Positions 13,014-24,719 of a DNA stretch of 64,000 nt are shown one piece after another. Source of the stretch: Hermodice carunculata (lineage: Eukaryota > Annelida > Polychaeta > Eunicida > Amphinomidae). The notes under the pieces were generated by a model. That model saw only the letters and a list, made by a program, of their open reading frames with translations. It was not told the origin of the DNA and ran no database searches. The position numbers and the translations under genes were made by a program. Numbering within the stretch: position 1 is the first letter of the stretch; every line of letters begins with the position of its first letter. The stretch is from NCBI GenBank assembly GCA_964020975.1, contig OZ026629.1, positions 51,911,146 to 51,975,145 of the forward strand. The letters are read 5' to 3'.

Positions 13014-13090
13014 AAAAGGCTGTGTAAATAGCGCATGTTCAGCTGACCTGGAAATATTCATAGTCCCAACTTGAATACACGTGTCAAACA
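13014..13090 (+). repeat. Truncated AACAAG-hairpin-type head
   Basis: GGCTGTGTAAATAGCGCATG followed by TTCAGCTGACCTGG, the head of the family seen at 16984, 45393, 54358 and 60790. It fades after about 75 bp. Confidence 0.5.
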
Positions 13091-13193
13091 TCCACAATGC
13101 CACCATGTACTCTTAACCAATCATTCCTAATTTTGGAAATTTGTTAAAAATCTGGAAATGCCAGCAGCAGCAGCACCAATTCAAGAAATTTAA

Positions 13194-13405
13194 CACTTTA
13201 AGTGCCAAATTTTTTACTGAGTCAACAGCTTTTGTGCCCAATGAGTGCTGAGAAAAGCTGTTGACCTGGGATATTTTCTCTGGAACTAGAGGCATGCTTG
13301 AATGAAAGGTCTTTTTAAGAGCAACAGGAATCTAGGATCCTAATAACAATTCAGACTAGTTTGACTTTAGTAGGTCGATTTCAGATGGGAGTGGCACTGA
13401 AAGAG
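13194..13405. mobile_element. TTAA hairpin MITE, copy C
   Basis: 212 bp between TTAA at 13190-13193 and 13406-13409. The ends are CACTTTAAGTGCCAAA and, inverted, CTCTTTCAGTGCCACT. The centre reads TGAGTCAACAGCTTTTGTGC ... AGCTGTTGACCTGG. The internal TGCTTGAATGAAAGG block is shared with copies A and E. Confidence 0.82.
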
Positions 13406-14039
13406 TTAATGGAGACCAAGTCATGGTACATTCTCAGTCATTTTCAAGAGAATCCAGAATGCTATTTGGGAAAGAAGCAAATATAATATACAAAAACACA
13501 AATTCATTCAAGAATTAAAAAAACAAACAAACAAACAACAAAAACCCACAAACAAATCATGATAACATAAAAAAAGAAAAGAAAATTCAGCAATCATATC
13601 TATAAAGTTGCATAGAAATACACCCTAAGCTCACTCTACATTTCACACAAACCTTTAGGCATAATAGTAAATAACCTTTCTTCAGTTCTTTTTCTTTTTT
13701 TTTAGCTTTAACATTGAACACAATGTTTTATAATTTTATTGACTTTCAGTAAAAAAGTCTGTCCTTAGACTTAGAAGCAAAGGATGCCACTACTTTCAGT
13801 ATACTTTTGAGAAAATTCATACTGAAGAAGACTGCTGCAGCCAGTTAGACGTACAGCGAAACTGCTGCTTGCTTTAGAGGGGAAGAATGCCACTCACTTT
13901 CAACAATCACAGAACAGACTACCCACATGCAATTTTTTTCTTTTTCTTTCTTTTTTTTTTTTAATATGTTTTATACTGCAAAAAAAGTTTCCTTCTTCAG
14001 TTTATATGACCCTGTAACCTTGAGAATTTGGCCAATGTC

Positions 14040-14645
14040 ACCCCTAAATATTGAATCCTGACCTAATTGTTGGCATGGTACATGAAGATCACCCAAGGTC
14101 AAAATGAACAACACCAAAGAAACCCCACAGTTACACTCCTATTAATGTTTTATAGAAACCATGGACCTAGGATCCACCATTGCCAATATATAAGCTGATG
14201 CATCAGTTTGACCTTGCAAGCAGGTCATGCAAGGCCACAATTAACAACACCAAAGGAAACCTCGTATGTACTTTCCTATTATTATTATTTAATAGTTATC
14301 ATGGACCCAGGATCCTAAATTACAAAGATATAAGCCAATATGTCAGACTGACCTTTCAAGGTCCCTCAAGGTCAAAAGTAACAACACTAACAGTAACCCC
14401 AGGTACTTTTCTATTTATGTTTATAAGTAACAATGGTCCTGGCATCCACCATTACCAAGATATAAGTCAACATCAGTTTGATTGTGGTTTTCATAAAGGT
14501 ACATGTATTGGAAAGACCCACATAATTGACCCCGTGACCCATTTTGTTGTCACTATGGTGACCTGTGACATTTCTGTGTAAAGTATTGTCAATCTAAGTC
14601 AAAGGACAATAGAGTTGTAGCCACGACATGAATGTTAAATGTGAA
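14040..14645 (+). repeat. Array of ~138-bp units with AAGGTCA motifs
   Basis: AACAACACCAAA-type motifs recur at about 14107, 14244 and 14382, with flanking CATGGACC(C/T)AGGATCC and AAGATATAAG(C/T)CA blocks. The last part (TGTGTAAAGTATTGTCAATC ... AGGACAATAGAGTTGTAGCC) is similar to the unit of array 2 at 23.8-24.6 kb, so the two arrays are related. Confidence 0.7.
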
Positions 14646-16983
14646 AGATGAAGAAACCCTTTACTATATGCTTGTCCTCCAGTATAGTAGGAGAGGAGCA
14701 TAAAAAGGATAATGTTCTTCTGAGTCATTAAAATGCTTTCCCTGATTTAACGTAAAACATACCAAGTGTTATTTAGCCTACAGCTAAAAATACAGCTTGA
14801 CTAGTCAGCTTTTTCTCTAATTTGGTTGGAAGTACAGTGCAGACTTGCACATGCATGCCAAATATATTGAAACAACAGCAGTGGTGCTAATATTGACGAA
14901 GCCTAACTGTGACAGAAAATAATAGGGTATTATCATTCCTTTACCCCACATCCTTCATCCTCTGGCCCACTTTGGTTCCCTTGTCTGCTGCCACACATGA
15001 CGCTGGCATGGAGAAGGGTACCAGTCTTTTCCGATGTGCAATCTGACAGGCCAGGGATAAAGTGGCAAATGGAAAGCTGTTTCTGAATTTGCTCTCACAA
15101 TGCATATTCAATTGAATAAATAACAATATAATGAGCAGACAGTGGCCTTATTCTCATCAACATCATTATTCATATGTATGGGAACCACAGAGGGACTGAG
15201 TAGACCAAAAGAGTGGTGTAAGACCTCTTGTTATCAACAGGCATGAGTGGCCAGAAGTTGACCTGGGTCTGATACAAACTATTTGGTGCCTGTCTGAATC
15301 TCTGTATGTTTATGTAAACATAAACAAACCTTAATCACCTGGGGCTATAACTATTATGAAGACCAGCACTGTCCAATAAAACTTGTCACACGCAGACACC
15401 ATCAAGAGCCACTAATCAGAATAAAGGGTGATCCTTATTACTGAGGGTCACACACTCACACTAATATTTTGCAAGCTGTCTGCTGCAGTGAAAGTAACCC
15501 TTGCAACAACCACATTTATATCTCCAAACTGTTCTACAGTCACTTGCCTAATCATCCATCACAGACTAACCCTTTGTATTCTCAGAAACATAAAGTATAT
15601 GTGTACAAATGTTGAAATTGTAATTGTCTGAAATAATTTATTTCAAGTTTTCTTCATAACAGAAAGGATATTATTAGTGTTTGCTCACCACAATTATCAT
15701 GAACAGTTTTCTTCATACACTCTAAGTAAGGAATACCTTAGTATCTAGCATAGTTGTTGGCTCATTCTTATTCTAGCCTGAAACGAGTTAACCTATGTCC
15801 TTGTTAAGCTTGGATCACTTGCATGCTCAGATAGCTGTTAACAGTTCCTAATAACTTCAGTTGATCTATTTGGTATGAAAACACAGATAAAGCAGTATCA
15901 TTGTTTCCAAAAACCTCCCAAACAGGGGAATATTACCTTAACAAATCATGAAATACCCCTTGTACAAAATTCAAAAGGGTCACAGTCTGTTGTGTTGTCA
16001 TACTTTATTTTGCAACATATACGTTAAAGTGTGTCACAAGCCCAGGTCATGATTCCCTCAAAAACTGTCAAGCAGAAATGCTGAATATTAGTGCAAAGAT
16101 CTTGAATTTGAAAATTACTAAATGTATTTCAAAAATAATCCTCTGTCACAACACTCTAACTTCAAATATCACAAGAACAAGGGTTAACGCAGTTCATTAC
16201 TGATGCTGCGAATCCTGCCTGTGTGGCCAGGTTGACTACCTCTAACTAGCACAGTTGGCAGGTAAAGAAAACAATGACTGATGATGATATTATGGGGGCT
16301 GACAACTGCCTGCAACAGATCAACTGAGGTCAAACAGAACCACCAAACCCACTTCTTAGTCGGCACACATACATGTACATTCATGTTGCAATTGATGATG
16401 TATCTTTTATGCTACATACATACCTTCTGACTCTGACAGTAGTACCTCCCTATTACTTTAACCTGTGAGGTACAAAACTGTGCTAAATATGTGGTGTCTG
16501 GTCTCTAAGTCCCAAACCTAGGCCCCTCAGGTGACAGCACCTTTGAACTGCTGATGACCATTTTAACAGCTGACCTGCATCAGGCACCCTGTTGTCTTCA
16601 TCCATCATCTAGACCTGACAACAACTTTGTGCAATATTAACATGACTGTGCAGACAGCATGTGAAGTTATCTATGCACAACAACAATGATGTATCATCAT
16701 GTGGCTTGTAAACACAGACCAGCAGAAGAGGTGATCATACGCAGAAATGTTTTCAATATGCAGGTAATGCTGCCAGACATATCAGTAATTCTCTTCACCA
16801 CTGGTACCCCAGTGGGGTGGCACCCACACATGTATGGGGGGGGGGGGAGGGGGGAGGGAGCATGGATTAAAGGTTGGAAGTCATTGGCTATAATTGTATA
16901 AACATCGGGCAAACTAGGTGGACTTGGGGAAACTGTAGGAACTTTTTTATGTAAATCTTTAATATACCCTAAGGAAATAAAAC
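14646..16983. other. Unannotated intronic stretch
   Basis: No gene or clear element seen. There is a G-rich run at 16836-16858 and a small hairpin ACCCCAGTGGGGT near 16806. Confidence 0.5.
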
Positions 16984-17430
16984 ATGAGGGCTTTATGAAC
17001 AGCCCATGCTCAGCTGACCTAGAGATTCATCACACTTGTGGCTCTGTGAACTTGGGATAGGATCAAGGTCATCCATGTACTGAGTAAGTCTGACCTTTAT
17101 GTAAGAACACTAACATGTGCACATCGAGGTCCCAGTTCAAGTAGTTCTCAAGTTGTAGTGAAGATTAAAATCATGTATGTTGCACTGTAGCAAGCAGTGG
17201 CCGACGACAGTTACAAGTTTGCCTAATTGTACTTAAAATCTGGTTATGAAAAATTAAGTTTTGATAACATGCTTTTGATTTAAAAAAAAAAAACACAAAG
17301 AACAAAAAAAAATCATATTAAAGAATGACTGGAAAGCGGTTTTGGAGAAGGAGACAGAAATGTGCATTGTGGATGGATGATGGACCATCCAAGAAGCTTA
17401 GCTGACTGACAAGTCAGCTGAGCACAAATT
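16984..17430 (+). repeat. Interspersed element with CAGCTGAC subterminal inverted motifs
   Basis: The head is AACATGAGGGCTTTATGAAC with stem GGGCT/AGCCC, then CTCAGCTGACC. A GTGAACTTGGGATAGGATCA/AGGTCA segment follows. The tail is GGATGGATGATGGACC, then GCTTAGCTGACTGACAAG and GTCAGCTGAG. The CAGCTGAC motifs near both ends are inverted relative to each other. No coding capacity. The element at 60790-61865 has the same ends. Confidence 0.65.
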
Positions 17431-18952
17431 TAAAAATCAGTATTTTTTTTCGGTAAAAAAGGTGTTTTGCCCTGCTGGAAATGCGTGTGGACTGCAACAT
17501 GAAACTATTTTATTGGTTGGCATCAGCTTTTGATGAACTGTGTTTAGATGTACCTTGACACACACAGTACCACAGATATTCCTTGGGAATTTACACACCA
17601 AACTTGCATCATCTGTTCTAACATACATTCAGTTTTAACCACATGAAGCCCTGTAATGATAGTGTAGATCTGGTACTTTTAAAATAGGTCTACATGCACT
17701 TCATTTTCATGATACAGAGCTCAGAATGTGCAGGGTGTCAAGCTCACCTCCCCCCTTTATTTGTGGGGTTGGGCATTTATAGATGGTGGATAACAATACA
17801 TTTTTGGTTATCAAACATTTGAGTTCATCTTGGTAGACAATGTATGTGCAGATGTTTAACATTGATAATAATTGACTCACATCGAACGCCTTACTTCATC
17901 ACTGCTATCCTTGACCAGGTGATTCACTAAGTTAAACCCCTGGTCTGCATGGCAACAGGGAGATACAACTAATCCTGATAACTAGACTGCCACAGCAGCA
18001 TTCCACACTGTGGACAGGATACCACTGAGAGGGTGAGATATGCATGATATGCGCATTCATTGATGAAGCCACTGTGGATGGTATTTACTTTTAATTTCCT
18101 CCAAGTCTGTACTCATGGATCTTAATCCACTTACACTGCCTGATCAATCATAAAACTATACATGTGCACATGTTAATTGTACAATTCAGTAACATAAATA
18201 GCCTGAGTTTATGGTATAAATTAAATTTCACCTCAATTTTGGGACATGCTAGCTAGTGCTACAAGTGACATAGCTTTCCTTTATAAAACCTTTGAGCCTC
18301 ACAGGAACATCGCAATACGTGCAGCATTGTAAGTGCAAATATCATGGAATTCCAAAGGCCAGGGAGAGGCTTATAATCTTTTCTATGAGCACTATCAACA
18401 TGGGCTCTTCAAAAGCCAACAATTTATCATAAAAACTGGAAAATGCCCCCTTTTCCCCTCCTTAAAATCAGGACATAAATGCATTCTACAACATTTAAGT
18501 GTGTGTACATGTACCTGTCTAACAATGGAACACTGGATTAAGTGGGTGCACATATAATCAAAATGACTATTGAATACTTTGACTATATTATGCCTGGCAT
18601 TTGCACAAGGCTTTTCAAGAACATGTCACATCAAACTACATTGTATACATGCATCTGAACAAAGTGTAGCCAGCAATAAAAGTCTGCCAATTGTGCAATA
18701 TCCTAAGATTTCAACTTGTCCTAAAGCTATTTGAAAGTGGTTGTTTAAAGTACAGCATGAGCCTACAGCTCAAAGGTGACCTCTTTTACGTCTTCAAACA
18801 GGTACCTGAATGCACATGTCCAGAAACCAAAGCATGCAAGCTTGGTAAATATTTTGTCTTTATCTGGAGACAAACATAACTGAAAGACTTTTCTCTTGAA
18901 TAAATAACATGTTGTCATTTCATATTCCCACACATGACACATGGCATATTAA

Positions 18953-19214
18953 GGGATGGTTCAACATTTTCATCATTTATTAATTAGTATTTATAGTACG
19001 CAAGGGGGAAGGGGGTTAAATGGGTCAGTACACTATCACAGAATATGGAAAATGATGGTCAATTTTTGGCCTATTTTGTGCAATCATGATTTTTTTTTGG
19101 AAAATGATCATTTTTAAAATACTAATTTAGTGAAGGGGGGGGGGGGGTCATGTCATGAAATTTAATACCCTAAGTACTAATATTAAAAAAAAGATGATAA
19201 TGTTGAACCATCCC
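18953..19214. mobile_element. Harbinger-like MITE
   Basis: 262 bp with terminal inverted repeats GGGATGGTTCAACATT (identical over 16 bp, 21/22 overall) flanked by TAA at 18950-18952 and 19215-19217. A 3-bp TWA-type duplication and GGG ends fit PIF/Harbinger. The interior is TA-rich with a G13 run at 19135-19147 and has no reading frame of interest. Confidence 0.75.
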
Positions 19215-19219
19215 TAAGT

Positions 19220-21590
19220 GATGACAACATTCACAGTAAAACGCTAAATTGAGCCTGCAAATTCAAATTAACCATGGGGCAAATGCAGTGCCATGATCAT
19301 ACATGTGTCCATGATCATGATGACTTGCTTAGTAGTCCCCATCTTACTATACTGACCCACTGACAAAAGCCACCCCCCCCCCCCCGACTACTTCTAAATA
19401 CAGCAAATACTTTTTTTATTTTCCAGTTTATATTGTATTTCCCCCTCAAGTGAGGCCACCCTTCTGTTCAGACTAAATTTCTGTTGTACTTGGGGGTGAC
19501 CCTGTTCGAATGGGACCAGTGTATACCATTCTTCACCACTTCTCCAACCTACAACGACACATCTTCTTTTTCTAAGTCTCACATCTAACAGCCTTTAAAA
19601 TAAAACCTCCAGCAAACCAATGAACAGAAATAGCTTGCATCGTATTTCTTTACCCGGTTGTTTTAACGTATGTGCACGAACTTGCACAAAATCAGTGAGC
19701 TGCCTCCGAGCAATATTCACTTACACTTGACAAACCCACCCATGTTTGGTACAACCCCTAACCCTCATAACTGTAATTGGGCCATTTTAGAAAAGAGCAC
19801 AGACTATTCTGAATTAGCAATTCCCGTCATGCAGAAACAGGTTATATGCCCTGGTAACAGTGGTAAGTACTGAGGCTGTGATTGCCAGGCAGCTTAAAGC
19901 TACCCCTAGATAACATGCACCATCCACACTTAATAACAAGGCACAAGTTGAGGTTTTTTTCATTCAAGCTGTGGAAGGGGAAGCATGTCCACAGCTTACA
20001 CAACCGATATCTGAAGCCAGACAGACTCCTGTATTTGAGGCAGAACATTAGTTTATCCACATTATTGCGACTTTTCTTGATTAAGTCACCAGCTCAAGAG
20101 CTGGGGAAAAAAAAAACCTGGCGAATGTGTACGCAAGGGAAAGGCTCCAGGTAGTACGAAGGATATGGCATGAAAGCCGTTCCAACACACGTGTGTGTTT
20201 ACAATGATCAGACCACATTAACCCTTGTAGATATAGCAATGAGCACATTTTTTCCCTGTGTGGTCTGTTTCATGAACCATATGCACACATGAACACATAC
20301 ACGGTACAAACTACTTGCGTGCACACACTTCTTTATTGGCTGTGTACAATTTCTTGCCTCAAACAACCAAAATGCTCTGCAATACATTTTCCATGAGTGT
20401 ACTATCTTCAAAGCGTCTACCTGCTCTATGAACTGGACCTTACAGACACCCAGTGTGCATGCACCTACTCTGGCCTATTCTGGGAAGGGATCAGCTGGAC
20501 GGCTTGATCATGACCTATCTGCCATAAACTTAGACTGAATCCATTAACCTCATTCTGTACCCCTTTAGATGTATTGACCTGCACGGCATGGGTATGTCTA
20601 TCGCATATAAACTTTTTTTTTCTGCAAAGAATGTGGGGTATATCCAAAAAAAAAAAAAAAGAAAATCTTGTGGCCTCACTCTGAAAAAAAAAGTCTGGAT
20701 AAAGCTAGAGGTGAATGGATGGTTAATATGCTTATTTTGTATCAGATGGACTTAATGGTCTGCATGAAAAAATATGTTGATCTTGTGACCTGAGAACACC
20801 ATTGTCTAATATGCTAAATATTAATTAAATGTCATGTACTGTAGAGCAGTGTGGCATACCTTAACCAATCAACACATTAGTTAGGGTCAGTTGTTAAGTA
20901 ACTGAGACAAATTAACTGAATGCTGATAAGATTTAAAATTTAAACTAGAAATCTCTGATCCCACAGTAATCAGTAGATGATGCCTTCTCTCTGCAATCCT
21001 ATGCCTGATGCTCATGCTGGTAAAATGTAAAATCCAGTTGATATTCAACATTTTCATGTTAATCCCTACTTTGGTGAAGCTTTGACTTCCCATCACAAGA
21101 ACTCTTCACACATTTCTTTTTTCTTTTTTTTTTGGGGGGGGGGATTACAGTGTTATAATCACATTTGAAGGAAATTATGCATGGACAGACAGCCCTCTGT
21201 CAAGTGTATACATGTCCCCCTTGGCCACCTTCCTTGTATATGGCAGCGCTGTTCTGAGGCAAATTTAGAAGGGAGATACTCCCTGCCTCCATCACGATGC
21301 TCCCTCTCATTTTCTCCTGCTTCCTTCTGCCCTCTTGGTATTTTCCTCGTATTTCATTGTTGAAAATAAAAACTGCTCTTCCTTCTATTGCCCTTTTGAA
21401 GGTATAATACCCTGGTCCCTGACAATATGGAATTTTCCCTGCCTTTACAAAATGCTGGGACAAGCAAAAGAGAGGAGAGGAAGCGGGGGGGGGGGGGGGA
21501 GGGGGGGGAGGGGGGAGATATGCCTGTATGGTGTGAATGTCAACGTGCATACTCTACTGGTTCTTGAAATGTTTCGCACAAGATGCACCA
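19220..21590. other. Unannotated intronic stretch with G/C runs
   Basis: C13 at 19373-19385, G-run near 21134 and a dense G tract at 21485-21516. The segment at 19400-19560 (GAGGCCACCC, GGGGGTGACC) loosely resembles the interior of the Tc1-like elements. No gene seen. Confidence 0.45.
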
Positions 21591-22150
21591 AAATGAGAGT
21601 ATCTATTGTGCCTGTGACCTTGAAAATACTTCAAGCTCACCCATATTCCTTACCATAATATATATATATATATATGAAAATTCTACCATTAGGGCTTCTA
21701 GTGATAAGAAGCCAGACAGACTGATTAACACAGAGCTTTCTATGCTGACTATTTCCACGTCTGTGGTGGTGGGGAACAAAATCTTGCACATATGAGGTTG
21801 TAAATATGTCTTACGGCATTTTGCATTTACTTCATTTTTCCATTTTTTTTAAAGATACATTGTTTGCTTGTGACAATGGCTGGGAAAAATAGTTTTAACT
21901 AAACATACCTCCAATGCAAAGCAATGACTGAAGGGTTCGCCGCTTGCTCAAATTAGGTCATGGGGACACCAAAATCTTATCAGTCATCTTGCCACGTAAG
22001 AGATGCATATTTCCAAATTTGAGCAAAATACATGGAGGCATTCTGTAGATATCATGGCGATGAGAATGTGCACACCTGGACAGACAGAAATCTGCACAGA
22101 CATCCGGACGGACGGACATCCCAAAAGCCTAATGGGGCAGACCCTTAAAA
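21591..22150 (+). repeat. Interspersed element with GGACGGACGG tail
   Basis: It starts near CTGTGACCTTGAAAATACTTC, contains (AT)n at 21657-21676, and ends with ACATCCGGACGGACGGACAT and a C/G-rich GCCTAATGGGGCAGACCC. The tail motif is shared with arrays 1 and 3. Confidence 0.5.
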
Positions 22151-22684
22151 ACCTAAATAAACAAGGTTTGATTTATGAATGCATGTCCAGATAAACATTA
22201 CATTTTACACAATCGTTCACATGTTTTATGTCTCAGTAATTTTAAAGTGATTTCATACAAGATACAGTGTGTTTCTGGGATACAGGCAGATCCCAAGTGA
22301 AAACCTTGGCAACCACCTGGAGCCCTACCCATGATAAACACTGCCATCAGCAGACAGTGACTACAAATTGGATAAAAAGCATACCTTCAACACATGGTAA
22401 AAAACAAGTGATATTGTTTCACAAGCATCTAAGACAACCATGACATTGGATACAGTCAGTTTGAGCCAACCAAGGCTCCAAACAGCAACACCTTGGCTGC
22501 CAGGGAACCAGTTCACTCCACACCAGGTACACCCGCAGATGTCATCAGACAGTTACGGAGACTGAGGCAAGCTCCAGCATGTCTAACATGGCAATCAGAA
22601 GCACATGAGGGCTACACATGCCTGGATATTATCTATCATTGTGCAGCAAACCCCCTAACTTGTGGCACAGCTCCCTCTATATTG

Positions 22685-22847
22685 CAGTGGTAACCTGGTC
22701 CCATCATGAAAGACCACATACTATCTAAACACTGCCCTTTCCATACATTAGACTCTATTTTTCTAACAAGATTTTACTTTAAGACCCCCTGCACTATAAG
22801 ACCACAATTCTTACAGTTGAGATGGCCTTGAATAGCAGGTATTACTG
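22685..22847. mobile_element. Tc1/mariner-like MITE
   Basis: The ends are CAGTGGTAACCTG and, inverted, CAGTAATACCTG, with TA directly after the right end (22848-22849); the left TA is not intact. Internal AAGACCAC motifs recur. The ends resemble the element at 55175. Confidence 0.5.
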
Positions 22848-23699
22848 TACTAGGTTCCCAGACAGAAAAAACACGCATTAATATGTAACTCTGAAGACAC
22901 TTCGCTGTCTGTTTGTTCAGGACCAGTTCAGCACATCCAGACCTAACAAGTTCATCAGTGACAAATAAATAGCATGCTTTATTTTACTGACAGGACTATC
23001 AGTATCTTTCATCATGTTTATGGGAATTATGTGAAGAATGCTTGCAACTACACTTTATGAGTTCAAACGCTTCAAGACATGAAGCTTCTTTGAAAAAAAA
23101 TTCCTCCAGTATTCATGCTAACTGGCATCAGAGACAAAGATCTGTTAATAACGTCAGGTCTGTGGCTGATTGTGAACCAGGAGGGTCCCTGTCAGCTCTG
23201 TGATGATCAAATGGTTGCAAGCCTCTCATCAGCATAATCAGGTACTGTACCCCACCTCTCTCTTTCTGTGAACTGTCTTTACAGCTAGCAGACCAGCCAT
23301 ATAACCATTTTAACTCACTCTCTGCTAACTTGGTAAATGCTTTGTCTGATTATTTATGCATTGCTTCACAACTGACCTCCTGGTGCCCATGCACCAGCCG
23401 TAGCATGACTTGCCTGGCAATACTGAGGCTGGTATCTTTAAACTGCCCAAATTTGTACTTGAGGGCGATAAAACACTTATTTCGTGATGAATCTGACTTA
23501 ACATATCTCCCTCATAATAGAATGAAATACGGGTAGTCTCTCTCATAATGGAATAAAATAGTCAACTATTATAATGTAAGAACATCTTGGAACACTCAGC
23601 TGTCTCTCGGATTCTGTGGTCCACATAATAAATGTTCCATAACAGGTGCAGTGAGAGAGAAAAAAAAATTAAAAGGCAATCAGAGATTGGTGGATTCAT

Positions 23700-24716
23700 G
23701 CCCCCCACCCCTCGCCTCATTTATAACCTTGCTAATCACAGGTCTCATTTTGGAATGACTGTAATCAATAAAAACAGGCTATCACCATGACCCAGATACT
23801 TGACCTAGTGACGTACTTTTACACATGACACACTCTGTCCAGATACACAGGCATCTAAAGTGTCATGATCCTAAGTCAGAGGACAACAGAATTCTAGCCC
23901 TGGCATGAAGTGTAACATAGTTTTACATGAATGTATTACTGTGACCCAGATACTTGACCTAGTGACCTATTTTTGTTTCATAACATACCATCAGGTCAAG
24001 ATATGTGTGCGTGTGAAGTGTCATTAATCTAAGTTAGATACTAAAGGAATTATAGCCTGCACACGATTTTACAAGAATATGTCACTGTGACCCAGATTCT
24101 TGACCTAGTGACCTACTTTTGGTACATGACACATCCTTATGTCCAGATGCACCTGTGTGTAAAGTTTCACTATTCTACACTGAAGGACACGCGAATTACA
24201 GCCCTGGCATGAATAGCAGAGACCCAGATGCTTGACCTACATGTGGTGACCTACTTTTGTTTCCTGACACACCTTTAGGTCAAGATGTGTGTGTGTAGTT
24301 TCACGAAACTAAGTTATACAGTAAAAGGAATTATAGCCCAAACACCATTTTATAAGGATATGTCACTGTGACCCAGATACTTGACCTGGTGACCTACTTT
24401 TGGTATATGACAAACTCTTATGTGTAGATGCATCTGTGTGTAAAGTTTAATTAATCTAAGTTACATAGTAAAGGAATTATATCCCCGACACGATGTTACA
24501 AGAAAGTCACTGTGAGTGTGACCCAGATACTTCACCTAGCAACCTTATTTTGGTACATGACACACCCTTATATCTAGATACACCTGTGTGTAAAGTTTCA
24601 TTAATCTAAGTTGAAGGACAAGTGAATTATAGCCCAGACATGAAATGCAGATGGATGGACACAAAAAAAAAGATTTCTATATGCCCCTCCTCTGTTGGGG
24701 GGGGGGGGGGGCATAA
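23700..24716 (+). repeat. Array 2: six ~145-bp units with hairpin tail
   Basis: Units contain CACTGTGACCCAGATACTTG, then GACCTAGTGACCTAC, GACACACCCTTATG and TAAAGTTTCATTAATC, at about 23786, 23938, 24083, 24213, 24364 and 24505. The head at 23700 is ATGCCCCCCACCCC. The tail is GATGGATGGACA, then ATGCCCCTCC and G15 plus CATAA, which folds on itself. A-runs and G-runs mark the tail. Confidence 0.8.
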
Positions 24717-24719
24717 GAA

